A DNA stretch of 6,629 nt from Hydrogenothermaceae bacterium (GTDB taxonomy: Bacteria > Aquificota > Aquificia > Aquificales > Hydrogenothermaceae). This document shows positions 1 through 5,524 of the stretch, one piece after another (positions within the stretch are counted from its first letter, which is position 1; every line of letters starts with the position of its first letter). Location of the stretch: the NCBI GenBank assembly GCA_026984355.1, contig JALSSG010000256.1:1-6629 (forward strand), given 5' to 3'. A program made the position numbers and the translations under genes. Below the pieces are notes generated by a model. That model searched no databases and was not told the DNA's origin. It was given only the letters and a program-made list of their open reading frames with translations.

Positions 1-386
1 TTAGTATCATAGAAAAGGCCCACAATCCCTCTTTTTTTATAAAATTCTTTTAGTATGGATATAGCTAAGTGTGTTTTTCCAACACCGGGACTTCCAACAA
101 AAAATAATCCTTTACCAAGTTTAAAGTCATTTGAAAGTATATATTTTTTTACTTCTTCAATAACTTTATGATGGTTATATTTTTTTAGTATTTGAAAAGT
201 TTCAAGACTTACGTGTCTGTACCTTGGTGGAATTCTCATTCTTTCGTATATGTTCTTATCAAAGTTTCCTAATTTACATGAACATCTTACGACGCCTTTT
301 TTTGTGTAAACCCATCCAATATCATTACATTTTTTACATGTTGGAGTATCGTCTACTTGTTTGAATTTTAGATTTATTTTATCCAC
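1..386 (-). CDS. DnaC-like AAA+ helicase loader / IstB-like ATPase, partial (N-terminal 128 residues)
   Basis: The gene runs off the left edge, so only the N-terminus is visible and the C-terminal part of the ATPase is missing. It reads from a GTG start at 386-384, preceded by the Shine-Dalgarno-like AAGG nine bases upstream; no ATG is in frame upstream. The N-terminus carries a four-cysteine cluster, C17xxC20 and C35xC37, typical of a small zinc-binding domain. Next comes 'IPPRYRHVSLETF' (residues 52-64), the linker sequence typical of DnaC/DnaI-type loaders. The Walker A motif GSPGVGKT is at residues 98-105, followed by HLA. Family knowledge: DnaC/DnaI proteins load the replicative helicase DnaB onto DNA, and Aquifex has a DnaC with a similar N-terminal Cys domain. 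IstB, the transposase helper ATPase, shares the same AAA+ fold, but no transposase gene lies next to this one and IstB lacks this Cys cluster. The gene sits 64 bp downstream of the diguanylate cyclase gene on the same strand and may be co-transcribed or use its own promoter. Confidence 0.82.
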   Translation of the reverse strand, partial: MDKINLKFKQVDDTPTCKKCNDIGWVYTKKGVVRCSCKLGNFDKNIYERMRIPPRYRHVSLETFQILKKYNHHKVIEEVKKYILSNDFKLGKGLFFVGSPGVGKTHLAISILKEFYKKRGIVGLFYDT

Positions 387-428
387 TATAGATAACCTTA
401 GATAAATATATGATTTTAACTTTAATAG

Positions 429-434
429 ATTATA
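429..434 (-). promoter_or_regulatory. Candidate -10 element (TATAAT) ahead of the DnaC-like gene
   Basis: The minus strand reads a perfect TATAAT at 434-429, with GG just before it, 42 bases ahead of the GTG start at 386. The best -35-like hexamer (TTGAAA at 454-449) sits only 14 bp upstream, which is too short for a standard sigma-70 spacer. If this is a promoter it is either not classical or depends on the -10. It would give the DnaC-like gene a transcript independent of the upstream diguanylate cyclase. Confidence 0.35.
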
Positions 435-436
435 CC

Positions 437-454
437 TTGAAAAAATTTTTTCAA
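437..454. repeat. Perfect 18-bp palindrome overlapping the diguanylate cyclase stop codon
   Basis: TTGAAAAAATTTTTTCAA reads identically on both strands (two 9-base halves, no spacer). It includes the TGA stop of the cyclase gene at 453-451 and lies directly upstream of the TATAAT at 434-429. The position would suit an operator, but A/T-only cores form palindromes easily in DNA this AT-rich. With no loop it is not a good RNA hairpin and is not a classical terminator. Confidence 0.4.
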
Positions 455-1491
455 TCTTGATAAATTATTACTCTGTTCTTTCCTGATTTTTTGGCTTTAT
501 AAAGTGCTATATCAACCAGTTGAAGTATGTCTTTATAGCTGTTTATCTTTTCGTTGATTTCTATAATCCCAAAGCTCGCTGTTATTTTTATAGGTTTTCT
601 ATCAATAACTATAATTCTGTTTTCTAGTATATTTCTTAGTCTATCTGCTATTTTAAATGCTATAGTTATATCAACATCAGGTAGTAAAATGGCGAACTCT
701 TCTCCACCTACTCTCGCTATTATATCCTTATCTCTTAAGTACTGTTTTAGTACATTGGCAACATGTTTAAGTACTTCATCTCCTATAACGTGCCCATATG
801 TATCATTTATCTGTTTGAAATTATCTAAATCAAGGAGTATAAGTGAGAATATTTTTTTATACTTTTTATAAATATTGATGTATTCCTGAAGAATTTTTTC
901 AAAAGATTTTTTGTTTAAAAGTTTTGTTAAAGAGTCTTGTTTTGCTTCTGCTTTTACCCTTTCTAGTTCGTCTTCTAACTGATTTATTTTTCTTATTTGA
1001 ACCTCTATTTTTTCTCTGAAGGTTTCATTTTGTTTTCTTATATCTTTAAGCTCATGTACTATCTGGTTTAATAAATCTTTTACAGGTTCCTGATTTATAT
1101 CCTGTGATTTTTCTACTATTTTGTTTTCTTTTTCTATTAGGTTATGGTCATAATTTCTTATGTTTTCTACAAGTATTTCTGCTTCTTCTTTAAGACTTTC
1201 TAATATGTTCTGGATTATATGTTCTTTTTCTTTGTCCTGTAGGGATTCATCTGATTTGTTTATAACTTCATACAGCTTCAAAATTTCGTCTCTTGAGTAT
1301 TCTTGATTTTTTTCTATTATGTAGCAAAACACTTTAAACCATCTTTCATAGTTTTGAGGAGTGAGGGGAATACCTGATTTAACAAGAAACCTTAGCTCTC
1401 TTTTTGCTATCTGTGATATTAGTTCTAAATCGTATGGTTCTAAAGGCTTCCCCTTCTTTAGTTTGCTGTATAGTTTACATCTAATCTGCAA
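451..1491 (-). CDS. Diguanylate cyclase (GGDEF domain) with N-terminal helical domain and coiled coil
   Basis: This 346-residue cytosolic protein is predicted to condense two GTP into cyclic di-GMP. Residues 1-95 form a helical N-terminal domain with 'GIPLTPQNYERWFKVFCY' (40-57), a pattern found at the front of many stand-alone GGDEF proteins but without a firm function. Residues 96-183 look like a long charged coiled coil, which would support dimerisation. The GGDEF domain covers about 186-346: DSLTKLLNKKSFE (186-198), metal-binding DLD (221-223), the active-site loop GGEEF (262-266), SFGI (306-309), and the closing ALYKAKKSGKNRV. An RDKD inhibitory site (253-256) lies exactly five residues before GGEEF, so product feedback is expected. 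The start is a TTG at 1491-1489: the frame has a stop at 1512, no ATG lies between, and the first internal Met is absent from the N-terminal domain. A weak GGA lies six bases upstream. There are no membrane segments or recognisable sensor domain, so the input signal is unknown. It lies 42 bp downstream of amrS with no terminator between. Confidence 0.93.
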   Translation of the reverse strand: MQIRCKLYSKLKKGKPLEPYDLELISQIAKRELRFLVKSGIPLTPQNYERWFKVFCYIIEKNQEYSRDEILKLYEVINKSDESLQDKEKEHIIQNILESLKEEAEILVENIRNYDHNLIEKENKIVEKSQDINQEPVKDLLNQIVHELKDIRKQNETFREKIEVQIRKINQLEDELERVKAEAKQDSLTKLLNKKSFEKILQEYINIYKKYKKIFSLILLDLDNFKQINDTYGHVIGDEVLKHVANVLKQYLRDKDIIARVGGEEFAILLPDVDITIAFKIADRLRNILENRIIVIDRKPIKITASFGIIEINEKINSYKDILQLVDIALYKAKKSGKNRVIIYQD

Positions 1492-1533
1492 TATATATCC
1501 ATCTTTAATTTATTTCTCACAGTTATTTTCGTC

Positions 1534-2559
1534 TTACTTCCACACACCTTTAATTTCTGTTTTACATTTTGGACATTTTCCATCTTCTAAGTTGTTTACA
1601 ACAAACTGTCCTATATGGCCTCTTCTATCTATTACTCTAAAACCACAGTTTGGACAGTATGTTGACTCTCTATCTTCATCATCTAAGTTTCCTACATATA
1701 CATAGTTTAATCCTGCTTCTTTGCCTATCTCATAAGCTCTTTTTAGCGTTTCTACTGGTGTTGGTGGTACATCTTTCATCTTCCATGCTGGGAAAAATCT
1801 TGACAGGTGCCATGGCATATCTTTGTCTATAGAGGCTATCCATTTCGCAGCTTCTTTAAGTTCTTCTTCAGAATCGTTATATCCTGGTATTATTAAGGTT
1901 GTAAGCTCTACCCATATTCCAAGTTCTTTAGCGTGTTCAATAGACTTTAAGACTGGTTTTAATCTGGCTCCAACAATTTCTCTATAGAATTTGTCATTAA
2001 ATGCTTTAAGGTCTATATTCATTGCATCTAAGTATGGAGCAAGTGTATCAAGAGCTTCTTTTGTTTCGTATCCACTTGATACAAAAACATTTCTTATTCC
2101 ATTTTCTTTTGCTAATTTCATAGTGTCATAAGCATATTCAAAAAATACTACTGGTTCGTTGTATGTATATGCTATTGATGGGATGTTATTGGTTTTACAT
2201 ATATTTACAATAGTTTCTGGCATAAGTTGAATTCCAAAAACTTTTCCTTGATTTTCTTGTGGAAATTGTGATATCTCCCAGTTCTGACAGAATTTACAGC
2301 TCATATTACATCCAACAGTTCCAATAGAGAAAATTGGTGTATTTGGTAAAAAGTGGAATAATGGTTTCTTTTCTACAGGGTCTACATTGTATGCTGCAGC
2401 AAGTCCGTATGTGGTTAGGTATAAATTTCCATCTTCTCCAACTACTCTAATTCCACATTTTCCAAGTTCTCCTTTATCTAAAATACATCTTTGACTACAT
2501 GCTTTACATAAAACTTTTCCATTATCTTTTTTTTCTGACATCCATGCTAAAGTTTTCAT
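1534..2559 (-). CDS. amrS: AmmeMemoRadiSam-system radical SAM enzyme AmrS
   Basis: This is a radical S-adenosylmethionine enzyme of about 341 residues. Residue numbers here count from the upstream ATG at 2565. The iron-sulfur/SAM motif CxxxCxxC is at C86, C90, C93 (GCNMSCKFCQNWEISQ). A Cys set before it (C20, C23, C27, C37) and two CxxC pairs at the C-terminus (C304/C307 and C331/C334, a zinc-ribbon pattern) match the AmrS architecture, as does the closing region 'STYCPNCG...CPKC'. Other family stretches are AYTYNEP (132-138) and NIDLKAF (183-189). The family resembles pyruvate formate-lyase activating enzymes, and many members were once annotated that way. It is named for genomic association with AMMECR1-like (AmrA) and Memo-like (AmrB) proteins, neither of which is in this window; the substrate is not known to me. 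The start is placed at the second ATG because the strong SD AGGGGG (2572-2567) is 7 bases from it but only 1 base from the ATG at 2565. It is the first gene of the minus-strand run. Confidence 0.93.
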   Translation of the reverse strand: MKTLAWMSEKKDNGKVLCKACSQRCILDKGELGKCGIRVVGEDGNLYLTTYGLAAAYNVDPVEKKPLFHFLPNTPIFSIGTVGCNMSCKFCQNWEISQFPQENQGKVFGIQLMPETIVNICKTNNIPSIAYTYNEPVVFFEYAYDTMKLAKENGIRNVFVSSGYETKEALDTLAPYLDAMNIDLKAFNDKFYREIVGARLKPVLKSIEHAKELGIWVELTTLIIPGYNDSEEELKEAAKWIASIDKDMPWHLSRFFPAWKMKDVPPTPVETLKRAYEIGKEAGLNYVYVGNLDDEDRESTYCPNCGFRVIDRRGHIGQFVVNNLEDGKCPKCKTEIKGVWK

Positions 2560-2588
2560 ATTCATTCCCCCTGTTAATTTTTGGTGGT

Positions 2589-2616
2589 AATATATGTTTT
2601 AAATTTAACAAATCAA
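2589..2616 (-). promoter_or_regulatory. Probable sigma-70-type promoter for the amrS operon
   Basis: The minus strand shows TTGATT (2616-2611) and TATATT (2594-2589) separated by 16 bp, each close to the consensus TTGACA/TATAAT. Transcription would begin near 2582, about 23 bases ahead of the amrS start. It leaves a short leader that carries the AGGGGG ribosome binding site. It lies in the divergent spacer shared with the plus-strand SDR gene. Confidence 0.5.
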
Positions 2617-2639
2617 GACTAAAATTTTGAGGTTTAGAT

Positions 2640-3500
2640 ATGAAAATTCTTATGACTGGTTCTACAGGTTTTGTTGGTAGATATATAGCTAATAAGCTTT
2701 GTGTAGAGCATCAGCTTTACTTACCTGTAAGGAATATGGAAAAAGCTCAAAAAGTATTAAACTGCAGAAAAAATATTTTTCTTATTCCTTTTACAGAACA
2801 TTTATCTGTTCTAGTAGAAAAATCAAAGCCTGATATAGTTATAAATTTACTTGGTATTTTAAAGGAGAATAAGAAAGAAGGAAGTACTTTTTATAAGGTT
2901 CATTTTGAGTTTACAAAGAGTTTGGTTGATGGTGCAAAGAACGCAGGTGTGAAAAAATTTATTCAGATGTCTGCTTTAGGAGCAGATAAAAAATCTAAAA
3001 GTGAATATATGAAAACAAAAGCCCTTGCTGAAGAATATCTGATTAAATCAGGACTTAGTTATAATATATTTCGACCTTCTATAATAATGGGAAAAGAACA
3101 AAAGTTATTTAGTGATTTAAAAAGGTTTTCTAAAATAGCTCCTTTTTATATAGCTCCTAAAGGAAAGGTTCAACCTGTTAATATTTATGATGTTAGGGAC
3201 TGTTTTTTGAAAGTTCTAAATAGTTTTGATAATGTTATCTTTGAACTTTGTGGAGACAAAGTTATAACTTATAAATATTTATTCAAATTCGCTTTAAAAT
3301 ACATAGGTGTAAATAGACCTGTAGTTGAGATACCAAGAGGTGCTTTATTATTTTTTATTCCATTTTTTTCCTTATTCCCTGACCCTCCAATGACAAAAGA
3401 CCAGTATTATATGCTTGAAAAAGACAACATATGTTCTGGTAAATTCAAAGGTGTAAAAGACATATTAGGTAGTGTAAGAGATGCATTTTTATTTGACTAA
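2640..3500 (+). CDS. NAD(P)-binding atypical SDR / NDUFA9-like epimerase-family protein
   Basis: This 286-residue protein has a Rossmann fold of the extended/atypical short-chain dehydrogenase type. The nucleotide-binding GSTGFVG (GxxGxxG) is at residues 7-13, right after the first beta strand. 'DIVINLLGI' (65-73) fits the fourth strand. 'FIQMSALGA' (107-115) is followed by the YxxxK pair Y123/K127, and 'RPSIIMG' (145-151) is the usual motif behind it. The C-terminal 'PMTKDQYYMLEKDNI' (250-264) is characteristic of the NDUFA9-like subfamily, whose eukaryotic members are accessory subunits of respiratory complex I. Bacterial relatives are usually annotated as NAD-dependent epimerase/dehydratase or NAD(P)H-binding protein, and their substrate is generally unknown. 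A hydrophobic stretch at 235-246 could touch the membrane but is not a clear transmembrane helix. The start is supported by GAGG at 2629-2632 with a 7-base spacer. It is divergent from amrS and lies 58 bp upstream of the small membrane protein gene. Confidence 0.85.
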   Translation: MKILMTGSTGFVGRYIANKLCVEHQLYLPVRNMEKAQKVLNCRKNIFLIPFTEHLSVLVEKSKPDIVINLLGILKENKKEGSTFYKVHFEFTKSLVDGAKNAGVKKFIQMSALGADKKSKSEYMKTKALAEEYLIKSGLSYNIFRPSIIMGKEQKLFSDLKRFSKIAPFYIAPKGKVQPVNIYDVRDCFLKVLNSFDNVIFELCGDKVITYKYLFKFALKYIGVNRPVVEIPRGALLFFIPFFSLFPDPPMTKDQYYMLEKDNICSGKFKGVKDILGSVRDAFLFD

Positions 3501-3558
3501 GTCTTGTTTTTTATTTAGATTTATTTTCTGAATTTTATTAATTAAATTCTGGTATCTT

Positions 3559-4032
3559 ATGCATCTGGTTATCGCTTCTTTTGCAATCGTAATACTTGCT
3601 ATAGCAATCCTGTTTAGTAATAGGTATGAATTTATTGGTAATGGTAAACAGATTTACAGACTGGATAATTTTACTGGCAAAATTGAAAAGATAGAAGATA
3701 CTGTTATAATCAAGCTTGATAAAAAGTTTAGTGTAAAAAAGGTAAATGATTATAAAAGATGGAAAGAATACTCTGACAACAATATAACAGCTGTTTTAGA
3801 GACAAAGTATATAGATGAAACTTTGTTTATAAAACTTCTGATAATTCCTAAAAAAACAGGTATTAATTTTGACAAAGTGAAAGTTTCCTTTTATGATAAA
3901 GAGGATTTTTTAATCCTACAGAAAAATCTAGATAATAAGCTAATCTTAGAAAATCAGTTGGTATTTTTTGGTATTAAAAAATTACAGTTTCCATTATATT
4001 TACTTATTAACCAATGGAAACTTGATTATTAA
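3559..4032 (+). CDS. Small membrane-anchored protein of unknown function
   Basis: I do not recognise a named family for this 157-residue protein. Residues 3-20 are strongly hydrophobic (LVIASFAIVILAIAILFS) and would act as a signal anchor. The remaining ~135 residues, rich in Lys, Asp and Ile, would form a small domain, probably outside the cytoplasmic membrane if the helix inserts in the usual way. 'NGKQIYRLDNFTGKI' (28-42) resembles a short motif (xxYRLDxxTGxv) seen just after the anchor in many small hypothetical membrane proteins; I can assign no activity to it. The rest looks beta-rich (alternating 'DTVIIKLDKKF', 'ALFIKLLII'-like strands). The ATG at 3559 is the only normal start downstream of the in-frame stop at 3529-3531. 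Its ribosome site is weak (TGG at 3550-3552), so it may rely on read-through from the SDR gene 58 bp upstream. Its last 26 bp overlap the end of the converging PAS gene. Confidence 0.72.
   Translation: MHLVIASFAIVILAIAILFSNRYEFIGNGKQIYRLDNFTGKIEKIEDTVIIKLDKKFSVKKVNDYKRWKEYSDNNITAVLETKYIDETLFIKLLIIPKKTGINFDKVKVSFYDKEDFLILQKNLDNKLILENQLVFFGIKKLQFPLYLLINQWKLDY
3986..4022 (-). terminator. Stem-loop with T tract at the convergent gene ends
   Basis: AGTTTCCATT (3986-3995) and AATGGAAACT (4013-4022) form a perfect 10-bp stem around a 17-base loop. On the minus strand the stem is followed, after GTAA, by a run of six T (3981 downward), a plausible intrinsic terminator for the PAS gene, whose TAA stop at 4009-4007 lies in the loop. 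On the plus strand the downstream bases are only moderately T-rich, so it would be a weaker terminator there. The loop is long and the stem only moderately GC-rich, so efficiency may be modest. The structure lies inside the coding end of the small membrane protein. Confidence 0.45.
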
Positions 4033-5395
4033 TCTTCTTAAGTGTTAATTCTATATCGTTTACAATATCAAGAATTCTTTCTATATCTTTTTTTATTGTT
4101 TTGTTGCCTTCGTAAATAGAACTTAGACTTGAGCTTAAACTGTCTATTGTGTTTTTTGTACAGCTTACTAAATCATTTATCTGTAAAAATATTATTGAAA
4201 AGTTTGTTTTTATCTGGTGGGCTGATTCAACCATTCCAGATAGATATAAAAAGTTAAGCCTTTTAATAAGATGTTTTATAGTTTTTAGATAAGTCAGTAT
4301 TTTATTAAAACATAAGTCTAACTGTTTTGAAATTTTATTTATGTTTACAAGTCTTTCCTTTATTGCTGATTTATTATCACATATATCAGTTATTACTTGA
4401 GGTGTTATGTTTTCTCCACATTTATCGCATAAAACCTCTTCTAAGAATTTATTTATCATAAAGATAGCTAATTTTGAAATACTCATATTAAATACAATTT
4501 CTTCTATAGATGAAAGAGCGTCATTTATTAATTTTTCTACTTCTTTTACAATTTTTGCGCTTTTTTCTGCTGTTTTTCTCATTTCTGTAGAAAGTACAAA
4601 AAAAGAGTTTCCGTTTGCTCCAAGTTTATAAGATTCAACAGATGAGTTTAAAGATATAAGTCTTATATCATCTGACAGAGAAAATATACTCTCTGAATTT
4701 TCTTTTAGAAATTTTCCTGCTTTAAAAAATTCCTCTGTATATTGATAGATTTCTTTATATATCGATTGAATTTCCTTAAAGGAAAGGAATATGTTGTATA
4801 TCTGTTTCATATTTTTAGAAAAAGATATTTTATTGTTTATCTTTGGTACAAGTATATCTTCTTTTAGTTTAAGTTCCTGTTCTAAAACTTTTTTCATAAA
4901 ATCGTCATAGTCTTTAAATCCAATGTGATTAAGTTTATTTATCAGATGTTCATATGCTTTGTCTAATCCTACTGTTTCTTCTATCTGCTTTAATTCTTTA
5001 TATAATTCCTTTATAAAGTTCAGATATTTTGTTTCTGGTTTTATTCTTATTGATAGATATTTTTCAGTTTCTCCTTTACTGTTTTTTATAGGTAAAACTG
5101 TAGCAAGAACCCAGTAATAACTACCATCCTTAGCCATATTTTTTACGTAAGCAACAATAGGTTTGCCAGACTGTATGTAATCCCACAAAAGTTTAAAAAT
5201 TAGCTTAGGCATATCTGGATGTCTTACAGTGTTGTGAGGTTTTCCTATTATTTCTTCTTTGTTATATTTACTTGTTCTTATAAAGACCTGATTTCCAGAT
5301 AAAATCCTACCTTTTAAGTCTGTGGTAGAGAAAAACATTTCATCTTTTTCAAAAGGTGATTCTGTGTTTTTTGGTATAATAGTTTTACTTTTCAT
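4007..5395 (-). CDS. Soluble Aer-type PAS protein with degenerate chemoreceptor-like C-terminal helices
   Basis: This 462-residue protein has no membrane segment. Residues about 20-120 form a PAS domain of the aerotaxis receptor (Aer) type: FSTTDLKGRIL (22-32), GKPHNTVRHPDMPK (51-64), W71, and 'KDGSYYWVLATVLPI' (89-103). The RHPD stretch (58-61) and W71 match residues which, as I recall, matter for FAD binding in E. coli Aer, so a flavin-based redox or oxygen sensor is likely. Residues 125-462 are almost all helical. 'IRLISLNSSVESYKLGANGN' (244-263) and 'TEMRKTAEKSAKIVKEV' (270-286) align with the chemoreceptor hairpin (NLLALNAAIEAARAGE...EVRKLAERS), but the GRGFAVVA tip is replaced by GNSFFVLS. 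A CxxC (323/326) follows. Coupling to CheA/CheW is therefore uncertain. The ATG at 5395 follows AGGGAGG, with a short 3-base gap from the last G of GGAGG. The gene overlaps its convergent neighbour by 26 bp and lies 129 bp downstream of the DHH gene. Confidence 0.85.
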   Translation of the reverse strand: MKSKTIIPKNTESPFEKDEMFFSTTDLKGRILSGNQVFIRTSKYNKEEIIGKPHNTVRHPDMPKLIFKLLWDYIQSGKPIVAYVKNMAKDGSYYWVLATVLPIKNSKGETEKYLSIRIKPETKYLNFIKELYKELKQIEETVGLDKAYEHLINKLNHIGFKDYDDFMKKVLEQELKLKEDILVPKINNKISFSKNMKQIYNIFLSFKEIQSIYKEIYQYTEEFFKAGKFLKENSESIFSLSDDIRLISLNSSVESYKLGANGNSFFVLSTEMRKTAEKSAKIVKEVEKLINDALSSIEEIVFNMSISKLAIFMINKFLEEVLCDKCGENITPQVITDICDNKSAIKERLVNINKISKQLDLCFNKILTYLKTIKHLIKRLNFLYLSGMVESAHQIKTNFSIIFLQINDLVSCTKNTIDSLSSSLSSIYEGNKTIKKDIERILDIVNDIELTLKKINNQVSIG

Positions 5396-5524
5396 CCGCC
5401 TCCCTGCCTTTTACCATAAATACACAGAAAACATTTTCGTAAAAAAATAAAAATAAATTAATCCGTGTTTTTCCTTTTGTATGAATAACTTATGATGATA
5501 TTACGATGTGTAGTGAATTTTTGT

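Noticed and set aside
1..386. IstB transposition helper, implying an insertion sequence at the left edge
   Set aside because: The N-terminal four-Cys cluster and IPPRYRHVSLETF linker fit a DnaC-type loader. There is no transposase, terminal inverted repeat or composition change.
554..871. Plus-strand open frame of about 105 codons
   Set aside because: It is antisense to the well-supported diguanylate cyclase and has no ribosome site or family-like sequence. The same applies to plus-strand frames at 1361-1705, 1650-1832, 4407-4631, 5492-5854, 5574-5786 and 5928-6164.
2597..2625. Plus-strand promoter for the SDR gene using TAAAAT at 2620-2625
   Set aside because: Its start point would fall on the GAGG ribosome site, and the matching -35 (TTTTAA) is poor.
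3531..3548. Imperfect A/T palindrome in the spacer before the small membrane protein gene
   Set aside because: It contains no G or C and has a mismatch, so it is a weak hairpin and no T-tract terminator follows.
4390..4450. Chemoreceptor zinc-binding (CZB) domain at the CxxC of the PAS protein
   Set aside because: The conserved histidines and Trp expected of that domain are not present around the cysteines.
5396..5524. Terminator, sigma-28 promoter or small RNA in the 129-bp spacer between the DHH and PAS genes
   Set aside because: I found no stem longer than about 5 bp followed by T residues and no sigma-28-like motif. Only the AGGGAGG ribosome site of the PAS gene is supportable.
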